From Streptomyces glomeratus (lineage in GTDB: Bacteria > Actinomycetota > Actinomycetes > Streptomycetales > Streptomycetaceae), in the NCBI RefSeq assembly GCF_021462825.1, contig NZ_JAKEEB010000015.1:102092-166091 (forward strand): a stretch of DNA of 64,000 nt. The letters run 5' to 3'. The position numbers were made by a program, and so were the translations under genes. Within the stretch, counting starts at the first letter, position 1. Each line of letters opens with the position of its first letter. A model generated the notes under the pieces. That model was not told where the DNA came from. It saw nothing but the letters and a program-made list of their open reading frames with translations, and did not search any database. Of the stretch, positions 42,978 through 51,136 are shown in pieces.

Positions 42978-43200
42978 TCAGTGCAGTACGGTGCCCGGTC
43001 GATCGCCCAGCGGCGCGAACCACGCGTCGAGGGCTGAGGTGTCGACGTCGGGCAGGGTGTGCTTGAGCTCCCGGGAGAGCGGTGCCATCCCGCGGATGGC
43101 TTCCGGCCGGTCCCACTGCCCGGGGTCGGCGGTCAGGGCGGCGATGCGGTCGCCACCACTGACCGCGCGTGGCGCGAGGATCCGCCGGAGCGCCGGCCCA
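42978..43200 (-). other. Possible C-terminal gene fragment
   Basis: The minus strand reads RILAPRAVSGGDRIAALTAD, then WDRPEAIRGMAPLSREL, TLPDVDTSALDAWFAPLGDRPGTVLH and a stop. Its composition looks protein-like, unlike the Arg/Pro-rich sequence before about 43200, and no start is visible. It may be the tail of a lost gene; no family is recognised. The remaining bases to 43294 show nothing. Confidence 0.3.
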
Positions 43201-43294
43201 TGACCCACGCCGCCGCCGTCGTCCTCGGGCCGGGTCGGGTCGGGGCAGAGACGACGGGGCGCACACGGGTGCACCGGGCGTGGAGCGAGCCTCG

Positions 43295-43972
43295 TCAGCG
43301 GCGCGGGGTGGCGCGCTTGGGCGGCGCTATGCGGACCCGCTTCTCCACTGGTGCGCTCTCTATGTCGTCGAGCTGCGCGACGATCGTGCTGCGCAGGTCG
43401 TCGTAGTCCTCGAAGGAGTGGTCGTTGAAGAGGGTGTAGCCCGACCACATCAAGTTGGCGCACACCCGCGCCGGCACCCGGCCGGTCTGGGCACCCATAC
43501 CGACCAGCGCCACCGATCGGATGCTGCCCGGTGCCCTGTTGTTCTGCTGGTGGATCGCCTGGAACGCGGCTGCGCAGGCCAGTGCCACGTTCAGGGTCTC
43601 GCTGACGTTCTGCGACGATGCCTCCATCGTCGGAGTCGAGATCAGGAACCTCGGCTTGACCGCGCCGGACGGAACACACACCGCGCTGCCCACCGGCAGC
43701 GCTCCCGCAAACCGGCTGTGAATGGCCTTCTGCACCCGCAGCTGGATGCCCGCGCCGAGATACCGCTTGATGACCGCGTCCACACCACCATCCATCCGGC
43801 CACGGGAGTTGGTGGGACTGACCCAGGCGTCGGCGTCCTCGTCCAGGATCGAGCCCTTGCGGATCTCAATCTCGGGGGTGTCGGCGAACGCCGCGCGCCA
43901 CGCCTCCACCACTGCGGTGTTGATGTCGGTCAGCACCACCCTGAGCGGCGACTGCACACGGTTCTCGGTCAT
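43295..43972 (-). CDS. Macro-domain protein (Macro_2-like, ADP-ribose binding/hydrolysis)
   Basis: The 225-residue protein starts with VVLTDINTAVVEAWRAAF and has the macro signature VSPTNSRGRMDGGVDAVIKRYLG (about residues 51-73), where the Asn and Gly-rich loop bind ADP-ribose. VCVPSGAVKPRFLISTPTM and VALVGMGAQTGRVPA follow as core strands and the phosphate loop. Macro domains read or remove ADP-ribose. The gene is divergent, across 190 bp, from the UDG-ADP-ribosyltransferase fusion. I infer that it counteracts that enzyme, as an antitoxin or eraser. The basic C-terminus (about 205-225) may aid nucleic-acid binding. Confidence 0.85.
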   Translation of the reverse strand: MTENRVQSPLRVVLTDINTAVVEAWRAAFADTPEIEIRKGSILDEDADAWVSPTNSRGRMDGGVDAVIKRYLGAGIQLRVQKAIHSRFAGALPVGSAVCVPSGAVKPRFLISTPTMEASSQNVSETLNVALACAAAFQAIHQQNNRAPGSIRSVALVGMGAQTGRVPARVCANLMWSGYTLFNDHSFEDYDDLRSTIVAQLDDIESAPVEKRVRIAPPKRATPRR

Positions 43973-44020
43973 GGTTCACTCCCATCGGAACGGTCACTCA
44001 ACTGATCGGGACGCTACCGC

Positions 44021-44090
44021 GCCCCACTGACACAGCAGCTAGCGCCGGCGCGGCGTCTCCCGAGAGCCCCAAGGCCGCTGTCAGTGGGCC
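44021..44090. promoter_or_regulatory. Long inverted repeat between macro and UDG-ART genes
   Basis: GCCCCACTGACA (44021-44032) and TGTCAGTGGGCC (44079-44090) are inverted repeats matching at 11 of 12 positions, with 46 bp between. They lie in the shared promoter space of the divergent pair and could be two half-sites of one regulator acting on both genes. Confidence 0.45.
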
Positions 44091-44162
44091 GACATATCCT
44101 CAGGGCACTTCGCCGATCAGGCCTTCCACCAGCACAGTTCGACCATTCGGAGTTCCTCCACG

Positions 44163-45779
44163 ATGAGCGCTGCCCACACCACCGCCACCCCCGACCCGAA
44201 CGACCCGCTGGACCTCACGGAACTGTTCAAGGGCGGCGGTGAACCGTGGCTTCCGCTACTCAGGCCGGTCATCGAGGCACAGCCGGACGCGGCCGAGTTC
44301 ATAGGGCCGGGCCGCAGCCCGGAGGTCGTGCCCGCGCGAGAACTGACCTTCCAGGCACTCAAACCCAACGCGCCGCACAAGTGGAAGGTGGTCATCTTCG
44401 GTCAGAACCCGTACCCGCGGCCGGAGAGCGCCACCGGCATCGCCATGTTCGACAACACCTTCCACGACTGGAAGGACAGCCAGTTCGGCAGGGTCGTCAG
44501 CATCCGCTGCATCATCAAGGCGGCGGCGATGTGGAAGTACGGCATTCCCAAGAAGACCCCGATAGCCGATATCCGCGCGCTGCTGAAGAAGCAGGACACC
44601 GTCCAGCCGCCGGAGTGGTTCCAGGCGATGCTCACGCAGGGCGTGCTGCTGCTGAACGCGGCGCTGACGGCCAACAGTGACGGGGCGATCGGCACCGACC
44701 GGCACACCGGGTTCTGGCGGCCGGTCGCCGAGCGGATCGTCGAGGAGATCCTCGTGGCCAAGCAGAACGCCGAAGAGGAGGACCGGGGGGTCGTCTTCGC
44801 GTGGTGGGGGGCGCACGCGCGGAGCCTGAAGAAGGTCGTTCTCGACCTTCAGAAGAAGTACCCCGAGGTCGAGGTCCGGCACATCGACCACGCCAACCCC
44901 GCAGCACAGGGTGACATCTTCTGCGACGGCGACCACTTCGCCACAGTGAACGCGGCCCTGGCATCGCTGGGCGCCGACGAGATCGACTGGCTGCCGAGCA
45001 CCGGCTGGAACAAGCTCGCGGCCAAGACCGGCGCGGCCGACGGCGACGTCGCCGACCGCATGGGCGCGTTCATCGCGTCCACCATGGAGCTGCACCAGCT
45101 GTACCTCGACCGGCTCTCCAGCGTCAAGGACGAGGGGCTCGTCCTCCCCGCCATCACGGGTGTGTTCGACACCCCACTCATGGACTTCCGCGACGCGGTC
45201 GCCCCGGTCGCCGCGCTGCTGCCCGGTCTGGGCCGGCACGTCGACCGGTCGCACGAGTTCGGCAAACGGCGGACGGACGAAGCGTCCGACGGCCTGTCGG
45301 CCGACGCGATCGCCGCCCTCTACCTCTACACCTGCGAATCCGCGTTCTACCGGGAGATCAACGCCACCCTGCGCTCTCCGGACCGGACCAGGCTCGTCCC
45401 CTACCTGCCGTATCTGCGGCTACTGTTCTCGGCCGTGTCGCAACTCCCCGCCAGGAAGGCGCCGTTGTGGCGCGGAGTATCGCTGGACCTGCGTGCACAG
45501 TACCCGCTCGGAAGGACCGTGACCTGGTGGGGCGTGTCCTCCTGCACGTCCGAGCTCAGCGTCGCCAAGGCGTTCCTCGGCAGCCGCGGCAAACGGACAC
45601 TGTTCGAGGTCACCCCTGCCCGGGCCGTGAGCATCCGCGACTTCTCCGCGTTCACCGGCGAGGAGGAGTTCATCCTCCCGCCGGGCACCCAACTGAAGGT
45701 GACGGATGTCAAGACCGAACGCGGCGGCCTGTGCACCGTGAGACTCGAGGAGCTGCAGGAACAGCCCCTGGTGGCCTGA
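44163..45779 (+). CDS. Uracil-DNA-glycosylase-like / ADP-ribosyltransferase fusion protein
   Basis: This 538-residue protein has two domains I can name. Residues about 60-275 follow family-1 UDG: motif A GQNPYPRPESATGIAMF (80-96, canonical GQDPYH), GVLLLNAALTA (160-170, canonical LLLNxxLTV with Asn165), VFAWWGAHA and HIDHANPAAQGDIF with His240. The water-activating Asp is Asn82. Residues about 375-530 match eukaryote-like mono-ADP-ribosyltransferases (ART, PF01129 type): LWRGVS with Arg437, TWWGVSSCTSE with Ser460, and GEEEFILPPGT giving Glu500-x-Glu502, the R-S-ExE signature of arginine-specific enzymes. I infer a DNA-guided NAD-consuming modifier or toxin, with the divergent macro protein as its counterpart. 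No signal peptide is present. Confidence 0.82.
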   Translation: MSAAHTTATPDPNDPLDLTELFKGGGEPWLPLLRPVIEAQPDAAEFIGPGRSPEVVPARELTFQALKPNAPHKWKVVIFGQNPYPRPESATGIAMFDNTFHDWKDSQFGRVVSIRCIIKAAAMWKYGIPKKTPIADIRALLKKQDTVQPPEWFQAMLTQGVLLLNAALTANSDGAIGTDRHTGFWRPVAERIVEEILVAKQNAEEEDRGVVFAWWGAHARSLKKVVLDLQKKYPEVEVRHIDHANPAAQGDIFCDGDHFATVNAALASLGADEIDWLPSTGWNKLAAKTGAADGDVADRMGAFIASTMELHQLYLDRLSSVKDEGLVLPAITGVFDTPLMDFRDAVAPVAALLPGLGRHVDRSHEFGKRRTDEASDGLSADAIAALYLYTCESAFYREINATLRSPDRTRLVPYLPYLRLLFSAVSQLPARKAPLWRGVSLDLRAQYPLGRTVTWWGVSSCTSELSVAKAFLGSRGKRTLFEVTPARAVSIRDFSAFTGEEEFILPPGTQLKVTDVKTERGGLCTVRLEELQEQPLVA

Positions 45780-45793
45780 CCGGGCTCCGCCAC

Positions 45794-45826
45794 CGGCCGC
45801 CGCCTCCCGCCGTGGGGTGGCGGCCG
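45794..45826 (+). terminator. Hairpin after the UDG-ART gene
   Basis: CGGCCGCC (45794-45801) and GGCGGCCG (45819-45826) form an 8-bp stem with a 17-base loop, 15 bp after the stop codon. It separates the fusion gene from the terpenoid-type gene downstream. Confidence 0.4.
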
Positions 45827-46002
45827 ACCCGCAAGGCACCCCACACGGACCGCACAGCCCGACAGACGCACGCGGTAACCACGTTGCTCAAACAGCCGCG
45901 GTCGAAGGTCGCGATGACGCCGCCTTGGGTGGTCGATGCGCCGCCCGGTACCCGCAACCCGCCCCGCCGAGGTGCTCAATGCGGCCAGCCTACGATCGTG
46001 AC

Positions 46003-46926
46003 ATGAATGCGTGGCAAGAAAGCCTGGACTCAGCGGGGATCCGGGAACCGGAGCTGCGAGGGGACTACGACGCCCAGCGGCGACTGGTATCGCGCTTCCG
46101 CCGTACCTCATACCTGGCAGCGCAGATGCTGCTGCCACGGCCGATGCTGCCCCATGTGGTGGTGGCGACGGCCGTGATGCACCACGGCGACAACCTTCTG
46201 GACACCGGTCCCAAGGCACAACGAGCCGCAGCTTGGGCGTCTTGGGAAGAGCAAGTGCGTCGGGCGCTGGAAACAGGAGTCAGCGGTGATCCCCTGCTCC
46301 GCGCGCTGGCTCACACCATTGCTGCGTACCCCCGGCTGCGAAGGCCGGTAGAGGAGTACCTGTCCACCGCGACAGCAGAGCTGGAATTCACCGGATTCCT
46401 CGACGAAGCCGACTACCAGGCCTATGTGGATGCCTACTCACTGCCTGCCTTCATGCTGGTCGGCGCGCTGCTGGGACCGGAGACCGACGACGGGCCGTAT
46501 CGGGCGGCGTGCCGGGAGTTCATCGACGGCAGCCAGCGGCTGGACTTCGTCAACGACATCGCCGAGGACCTGCGGGAGGGGCAGCTGGGCATACCAGGGG
46601 AGATACTGCGGCGCTTCTCAGTCACATTGGACGACTTGGCCGCCGGCCGCGAAGCTCCGGGCGTACGGGAGGTGGTGGGCCACCAGATCTCGCAGGCTCG
46701 AACCGCCCTGCAGACGGCCAGGAAGCTGACCGCCTTGGCTCTGGCCCCCTGTCGCCCGCTCATGGGCGCGCTGGTCGAAGTGGAGTTGCTTACCGCGGAC
46801 GCCGCGCTGGCCCGTGGCGCAAAGTTGCTGCGCGGCTCCGCGAGACCACCACTGGTGAGGACGCTGCGAGTGTTGCTGGGTGCGCGCCGCAATGCTCGCA
46901 TTGGACGTTCATATCTGCCGTCATAG
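46003..46926 (+). CDS. Squalene/phytoene synthase family protein
   Basis: From ATG 46003 (307 residues) the protein shows both Asp-rich prenyl-diphosphate motifs of the head-to-head synthase fold: DNLLD in MHHGDNLLDTG and DIAED in RLDFVNDIAEDLREGQLGIP. FRRTSYLAAQMLLPRPMLPHVV at the start and the helical rest fit the family. It would bind Mg2+ and prenyl diphosphates and may condense or otherwise transform farnesyl or geranylgeranyl diphosphate. TACGAT at 45991 places a -10 box just before the ATG, so the transcript is likely leaderless. A FAD monooxygenase converges downstream. Confidence 0.8.
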   Translation: MNAWQESLDSAGIREPELRGDYDAQRRLVSRFRRTSYLAAQMLLPRPMLPHVVVATAVMHHGDNLLDTGPKAQRAAAWASWEEQVRRALETGVSGDPLLRALAHTIAAYPRLRRPVEEYLSTATAELEFTGFLDEADYQAYVDAYSLPAFMLVGALLGPETDDGPYRAACREFIDGSQRLDFVNDIAEDLREGQLGIPGEILRRFSVTLDDLAAGREAPGVREVVGHQISQARTALQTARKLTALALAPCRPLMGALVEVELLTADAALARGAKLLRGSARPPLVRTLRVLLGARRNARIGRSYLPS

Positions 46927-47212
46927 CAAGGCCGTTGCCGCTCACAACGCTGCCGCAAACGCCCGCCCGGTGTAGAAGGCCGCTGACTGTCTCCCCTGGC
47001 TTCCAGGGTCCTTCGTCGGGCCGTGAGGGGGGCCCGTGTCGAGGATGGCCGCGCAGTGGTGGGGTCGGTGAAGGCCGTGGCCCAGCCCCCGGAGGACCCC
47101 TTGGAGGCGGAAGGCGACGCTGCTCCTCTCCTCGCGTGAAGAAATCGACCGGAACAGGACGGCCAGGTCGGCCGGTGACTGCCCCCAACGCGGATCTCGC
47201 CAAGGCGTACCG

Positions 47213-48634
47213 CTATTCGAGGGCTCCGGAAGCCTTCGCCAGGCTGTTCAGAGCGTCACGCTCGGACGGTGTGAACTGGGGGCGGTCAAGTGGCGAGCGA
47301 AGGGGGCCGAGCAGGGCTGTCAGCAGCACGCGGGGGTGGATGAGTGTGGTGGGCGCGGTCTGAAGGGCGAGCACGTCGGTCAAGGCCGTGGCGGCGAGGA
47401 AGGAGCCTGTTGACGTGCGGGAGAGACGGCTGACGTAGCGGTGCAGCACACGGTCGGCGAGATTCGGGCTCTTGCCCTTGGTGGTGGAGAAGTGGATGTC
47501 CTGGCCGGTGGCAAGGGCCCACGCACTGTTGATGGGGCGGGCGATGGCGCGCTGGGTATGGTGGGCGAGCCCGGGGCCGAGGCCGTTGGAGAGCAAGTGT
47601 CGCAGGGCGACGGCTCCTTGTGCCGCCACTGATATGCCTTGCCCGTACACGGGGTTGAAGGCCGCGACTGAGTCCCCGAGTGCCAACAGGCCATCCGGCC
47701 AGTGGGTGAGCCGTTCGTAGTAGTAGCGCCGGTTGGTGGTGCTGTGGGTGAGGCTGACGTCGGTGAGCGGTTCGGCGTATGCCAGGAGGTCGGCCAGGAG
47801 CGGGTGGCGCAGCGTTCGGGCGAAGGGTTCGAAGGCGCCGGCGTCATGGGTTGGGTGTCCGCCAGGGGCGCCCATCACACTTACGTGCCAGCGGTCGCCC
47901 TCGATCGGGAGGATGCCACCTGCGCTGCCAGGACGGGGCAGACGCGGGTCGGCTTGCACACCGACCACGGGCCACCCGCGGGTGGGGAAGGGGGCGCGGT
48001 AGATCCGGCTGGCATAGACGAGTCCGGAGTCGATGCGGGCCTGCCTAAGGCCGTTGATTCCTAACCCGGCGAGCCACTGGGGCATGCGGGTACCCCGGCC
48101 CGAGGCGTCGATGACCAGGTCGGTACGCAGTTCGGCCTCTGCGCCGTCATTGGTGCGCACCCTGACACCTGTGACCGTGCGACGGTCGCCGAGCAGCCCG
48201 ACAGCCCTGGTGTGCGTGCGCACGCCGACCCGCGGGTCCTTGAGGACCTGTTCGCGGACGATGAAGTCGGTCAGGTCCCGGCTTGCGGTGATCAGGTAGT
48301 GGGTGGCGCGCTGCCAGCGGCGGTACCAGCCCTCGGGAGAGTAGATCAGCATGTTCGTGGTCACAGGTATGCGGTGGGCACCTGCGGCCAGCAGCAAGTC
48401 GATGCTGCCCGGAAGGAGGGTCTCAATTGCCTCGGCCCCGCCGGTCTGCAGGAAGTGGATGTGGGCGGCTTGGGGAACACCGGTGCGCGGCTCGGGTCCA
48501 TCGGGCAGCTCGTGGGCCTCGACGATCTCGACGTGATCGACGTAGTCCTTGACGGCGGCCGCGGCCAGCATGCCGGCGATGCTCCCCCCGACGACGACCG
48601 CACGGGCTGGGCTGCGGTGCGAGGCTATGTTCAT
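47213..48634 (-). CDS. FAD-dependent monooxygenase/epoxidase-like protein
   Basis: The 473-residue protein is a group A flavoprotein-type oxidoreductase: ARAVVVGGSIAGMLAAAAV binds the ADP part of FAD, LVIDASGRGTRMPQWLAGLG is the middle motif, and LALGDSVAAFNPVYGQGIS binds the ribityl/pyrophosphate. TGVPQAAHIHFLQTGG follows the typical flavin-dependent epoxidase/hydroxylase layout (squalene-epoxidase or MonCI-like). The last 110 residues are helical and may contact the membrane or a lipid substrate. It converges on the squalene/phytoene-synthase-family gene, so it may oxidise that product. Confidence 0.82.
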   Translation of the reverse strand: MNIASHRSPARAVVVGGSIAGMLAAAAVKDYVDHVEIVEAHELPDGPEPRTGVPQAAHIHFLQTGGAEAIETLLPGSIDLLLAAGAHRIPVTTNMLIYSPEGWYRRWQRATHYLITASRDLTDFIVREQVLKDPRVGVRTHTRAVGLLGDRRTVTGVRVRTNDGAEAELRTDLVIDASGRGTRMPQWLAGLGINGLRQARIDSGLVYASRIYRAPFPTRGWPVVGVQADPRLPRPGSAGGILPIEGDRWHVSVMGAPGGHPTHDAGAFEPFARTLRHPLLADLLAYAEPLTDVSLTHSTTNRRYYYERLTHWPDGLLALGDSVAAFNPVYGQGISVAAQGAVALRHLLSNGLGPGLAHHTQRAIARPINSAWALATGQDIHFSTTKGKSPNLADRVLHRYVSRLSRTSTGSFLAATALTDVLALQTAPTTLIHPRVLLTALLGPLRSPLDRPQFTPSERDALNSLAKASGALE

Positions 48635-48897
48635 GACGGTTTGCTTTCTTCAGGGCAGCCGACCATCGATACGCAGACCGATAGTACGAGCCAGCGACGG
48701 TGCCGAACCCGGACGGCGCGCGCAGCCCTGAAGGCAGGGCGCCCGGGTGACCCCAGCGGAGACCTGCCGGCCGGGGTTGCCTTGCCGGGCCGGGTACGTG
48801 GGTGGCCTCAAGACGCCTTCAATGGACCGGGACGCCGCACCTCACCAGCTATTCCGGCGATGAAAGCCAGCCGGTCACTACCTCACCTGGCAGCCCG
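48635..48897. other. Intergenic stretch upstream of the FAD monooxygenase
   Basis: About 260 bp hold the promoter side of the monooxygenase gene. No coding signature, repeat or RNA is recognisable. Confidence 0.35.
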
Positions 48898-49053
48898 TCA
48901 GCCCAAGACGTCCCGCAGCCAGGACCGCTCCGCGCGGCTGGTAGCGCGAGCGATGGTGAGCATGCCGCGGCGGTAGGGGTCGTCGGTTTCCCGGGCGGAC
49001 AGGGGGCGGTCACCGTCGTGGAAGAAGCTCGCGGGCTGTTCCAGGAATGCCAA
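48898..49053 (-). pseudogene. Truncated gene fragment (about 51 codons)
   Basis: The minus strand reads LAFLEQPASFFHDGDRPLSA, then ETDDPYRRGMLTIARA and SRAERSWLRDVLG, then a stop. The periodicity and composition look genuinely coding. The only upstream start is a TTG without a ribosome site and a stop lies just before it, so this is probably the C-terminal scrap of a lost gene. I do not recognise the family. Confidence 0.4.
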
Positions 49054-49064
49054 CGAATGTCGCG

Positions 49065-49397
49065 CTAGTCACCGATGAACCACAAGTAGCTGCCCGGCGT
49101 TGCCGCGCACGCTTCAAGTAGCTCGGCGAGGTCAAGCAGAGCCGCCTTCTGCTTCTCGTCAGCACACAGCTGGATCAGGGCAGCGACTTCCGGACGGGCG
49201 ACTCGCGCTTCCTGGTCGTTGAACAGCGTGTCGCCATAGGGGTCCACCCAGCCGAGCTTGCCCGAGCCGTGCCGGTCGAGCATGCCGAGCGCCCGGGCCA
49301 GTGCCTCGCCATGCTGGTAGGACCCTCGTAGCAAGGTGGCTCGGGACGACCGCTTTGGCGTGGGCCGCCCCGAGTGCAGTTCCGGTTCGATCCCCAT
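49065..49397 (-). CDS. Hypothetical protein, 110 residues
   Basis: The ATG at 49397 has a strong AAGGAGG ribosome site directly upstream. The soluble protein has LLRGSYQHGEALARALGMLD, WVDPYGDTLFNDQEARV, and a helical C-terminal half ending SYLWFIGD. The tryptophan/aspartate-rich WVDPYGDTLFN segment and neat ending suggest a complete small protein. No family, membrane segment or metal site is evident. Its stop lies 11 bp before the truncated fragment downstream. Confidence 0.6.
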   Translation of the reverse strand: MGIEPELHSGRPTPKRSSRATLLRGSYQHGEALARALGMLDRHGSGKLGWVDPYGDTLFNDQEARVARPEVAALIQLCADEKQKAALLDLAELLEACAATPGSYLWFIGD

Positions 49398-49561
49398 GCC
49401 CCCTCCTTCGGCCTCGGACAGCGAAGCTTTGCAGAGATCATCTGTCAGACAAACACCCGAGGCCGAAGCCTGAGCCGCACCGATTGCTGCCTGCCCTTCC
49501 GCGGGAAGCCTCCTGGTGCCTGGCCGCCAGACGCCCCACGTCCACCCCGTCCTGATCGCGG

Positions 49562-50062
49562 TCAGCCGTCCTCCTTGGCGCGGGCGGCCCTGTGGCGTCG
49601 TGGGGCTGCGGCCGCGCGGATCTCTTCCGTGGCCGCACGGAATGCGGGGGCGGCCTGCCTGAAGTAGTCGAAGAGCACGGCGCGCTCCTGGGGGGTGTAA
49701 CGGGCCAGGACCTCGGCGATGTGGCGGCGGGGCGGGGCCAGGACTTCCTCGATGCGGCTGAGCCCATCGGGCACCGGCTCGACGATCACGCGTCTGCGGT
49801 CTTTGGGGTCTGCGGCGCGGCGGGCATAGCCGGCACGCTCGAGGCGGTCGATCAGACGGGTGGTTGCCCCGGTGGTGAGCCCGGTCCTGGAGGCCAGCTC
49901 ACCTGACGTAAGGCTGCCCTCCAGGGTGATCAGGCTCAGCGCGTACCACTCCGACGTGTGCAGTCCGGCGGCTTCCGCGCCGGCCAGGCCCTGAAGTCCG
50001 ACTGCGTCCAGGTACTGGCGGAAGACCACGTGCTCATCTGCGGCGTCTGCGGGGGTTGCCAT
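49562..50062 (-). CDS. MarR-family transcriptional regulator
   Basis: The ATG at 50062, behind AGAGGTGG, gives 166 residues. The winged helix lies at about residues 35-105 (TSEWYALSLITLEGSLTSGELASRTGL, TRLIDRLERAGYARRAADPKDRRRVIV), the latter being the MarR wing. The C-terminal helices support dimerisation. The basic tail (RRHRAARAKEDG) is extra. It diverges from the SgcJ/DUF4440 gene across a 95-bp region with two palindromes and most likely represses both. Confidence 0.88.
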   Translation of the reverse strand: MATPADAADEHVVFRQYLDAVGLQGLAGAEAAGLHTSEWYALSLITLEGSLTSGELASRTGLTTGATTRLIDRLERAGYARRAADPKDRRRVIVEPVPDGLSRIEEVLAPPRRHIAEVLARYTPQERAVLFDYFRQAAPAFRAATEEIRAAAAPRRHRAARAKEDG

Positions 50063-50086
50063 CGACGGGACCACCTCTTAAATTAC

Positions 50087-50124
50087 CTGCATGTGTGCAG
50101 ATACTGCTATCGTTGAGTATCTGC
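50087..50124. promoter_or_regulatory. MarR operator palindromes
   Basis: CTGCA-TGTG-TGCAG (50087-50100) is a perfect 5-bp inverted repeat. It overlaps a second, longer one: GCAGATACT (50097-50105) and AGTATCTGC (50116-50124), perfect over 9 bp with a 10-bp spacer. They occupy the space between the divergent MarR and DUF4440 genes. Confidence 0.7.
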
Positions 50125-50157
50125 TTCAGTCTAACCAAAGGAAGGGGATCGTTCGAC

Positions 50158-50607
50158 ATGACGACCACGCATGATGTCGCCGCCGTGACATCTGTCCTGA
50201 ACGAACTCGTCGCCGCTTGGGAGCGGCACGATGCCGAGGCGTACGGCGGGTTGTTCGCCGAGGACGCCACCTACATCACCTTCGTCGGCACCTTGTACCA
50301 GGGACGCCAGGACATCGTGGACAGTCACCGCACACTGTTCGCGACGTTCCTCAAGGGCACCCGGCTCGCGGACGAGGTCCTCGACATCCGCTTCCTCGGG
50401 CCGGATGTGGCCGTCGTCAACGGGCGCGGCGACACCTACAAAGGCAAGCGGCCGCAGAAACTCGCCAAGATCCAGACGTACACGCTGGTCCGGCAGGGCG
50501 ACGGGAAGTGGCGTATCGCGGCTTTCCAGAACACCAAGCGCAGGCCGCTGATGGAATCCATCTCCCACAGGTTCGCTCCTGGCCTCATCCCGGCCGCCGG
50601 GAAGTAG
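50158..50607 (+). CDS. SgcJ/EcaC-type (DUF4440, SnoaL-like) protein
   Basis: The ATG at 50158, behind AAAGGAAGGGG, gives 149 residues of the NTF2-like cone fold: VLNELVAAWERHDAEAYGGLFAEDATYITFVGTLYQGRQDI is the family start, and GRGDTYKG, IQTYTLVRQGDGKWRIAAFQNTK the rest. Such proteins may be isomerases, hydrolases or ligand carriers, often annotated as SgcJ/EcaC oxidoreductases without proof. It is controlled, I infer, by the divergent MarR. Confidence 0.82.
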   Translation: MTTTHDVAAVTSVLNELVAAWERHDAEAYGGLFAEDATYITFVGTLYQGRQDIVDSHRTLFATFLKGTRLADEVLDIRFLGPDVAVVNGRGDTYKGKRPQKLAKIQTYTLVRQGDGKWRIAAFQNTKRRPLMESISHRFAPGLIPAAGK

Positions 50608-51136
50608 TCTCCGACACCGCCCGCCCGGTGTCGGCCGAGAGGCGTCGGGAAGGGTAAACGCGGCTCCGCCAACCCCTCGGCTCCCCCATCCCGGGCGCGG
50701 GGCAGTTGGGCAACGACGGTGCTGACCGCGACATCGTGTCAGGTTCCGAGCACTTCTCGTCCCGGAATCCGAGCCCTGAACTCGCTGGCCGAACTCGGAG
50801 ACCCGGCTCACCAAGCCAGAGATCGATACTCTCGCGACCGAGTTCGCCGAAACCGGGTTCAGCGGCGCCCTCAACCGGTACCGCGCCTTCGACCGCAACC
50901 GGCCGCTGACCGTCAGCCGACCGGCATCACCGACGACCACCCCGACGAAGTCGAGGCGACGTCGCCGGAGTTCCCCGTCGCCAGGACGAGAGCCATGCCC
51001 AGGCGCGCCGCCGCAACGGCTGCCGCACCCCGGTGGGCGCGGCTCCATGCGGGCTGCGCCGCCGCTCGGGGTCGGTTACGTTGATAAAGCATCCGGTCAG
51101 AGGGGGTAACAAGCCGTAACCCGACGGGGACGCTCC
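50608..51136. other. Intergenic stretch with hydrolase scrap and antiporter promoter
   Basis: Apart from the epoxide-hydrolase scrap at 50807-50910 (listed separately) no gene is visible. GTTACG/GGGTAACAAGCCGTAAC near 51080-51120 precedes the antiporter and may hold its promoter. Confidence 0.3.
50807..50910 (+). pseudogene. Scrap of an epoxide-hydrolase-type alpha/beta hydrolase
   Basis: The plus strand reads LTKPEIDTLATEFAETGFSG and then ALNRYRAFDRN before composition becomes random. This is the cap-domain segment of epoxide-hydrolase-like enzymes (usually TxxDIDxYxxEFxxTGFxGxLNxYRNxDRNW). Neither the nucleophile elbow nor the C-terminal His remains, so this is a relic. Confidence 0.5.
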
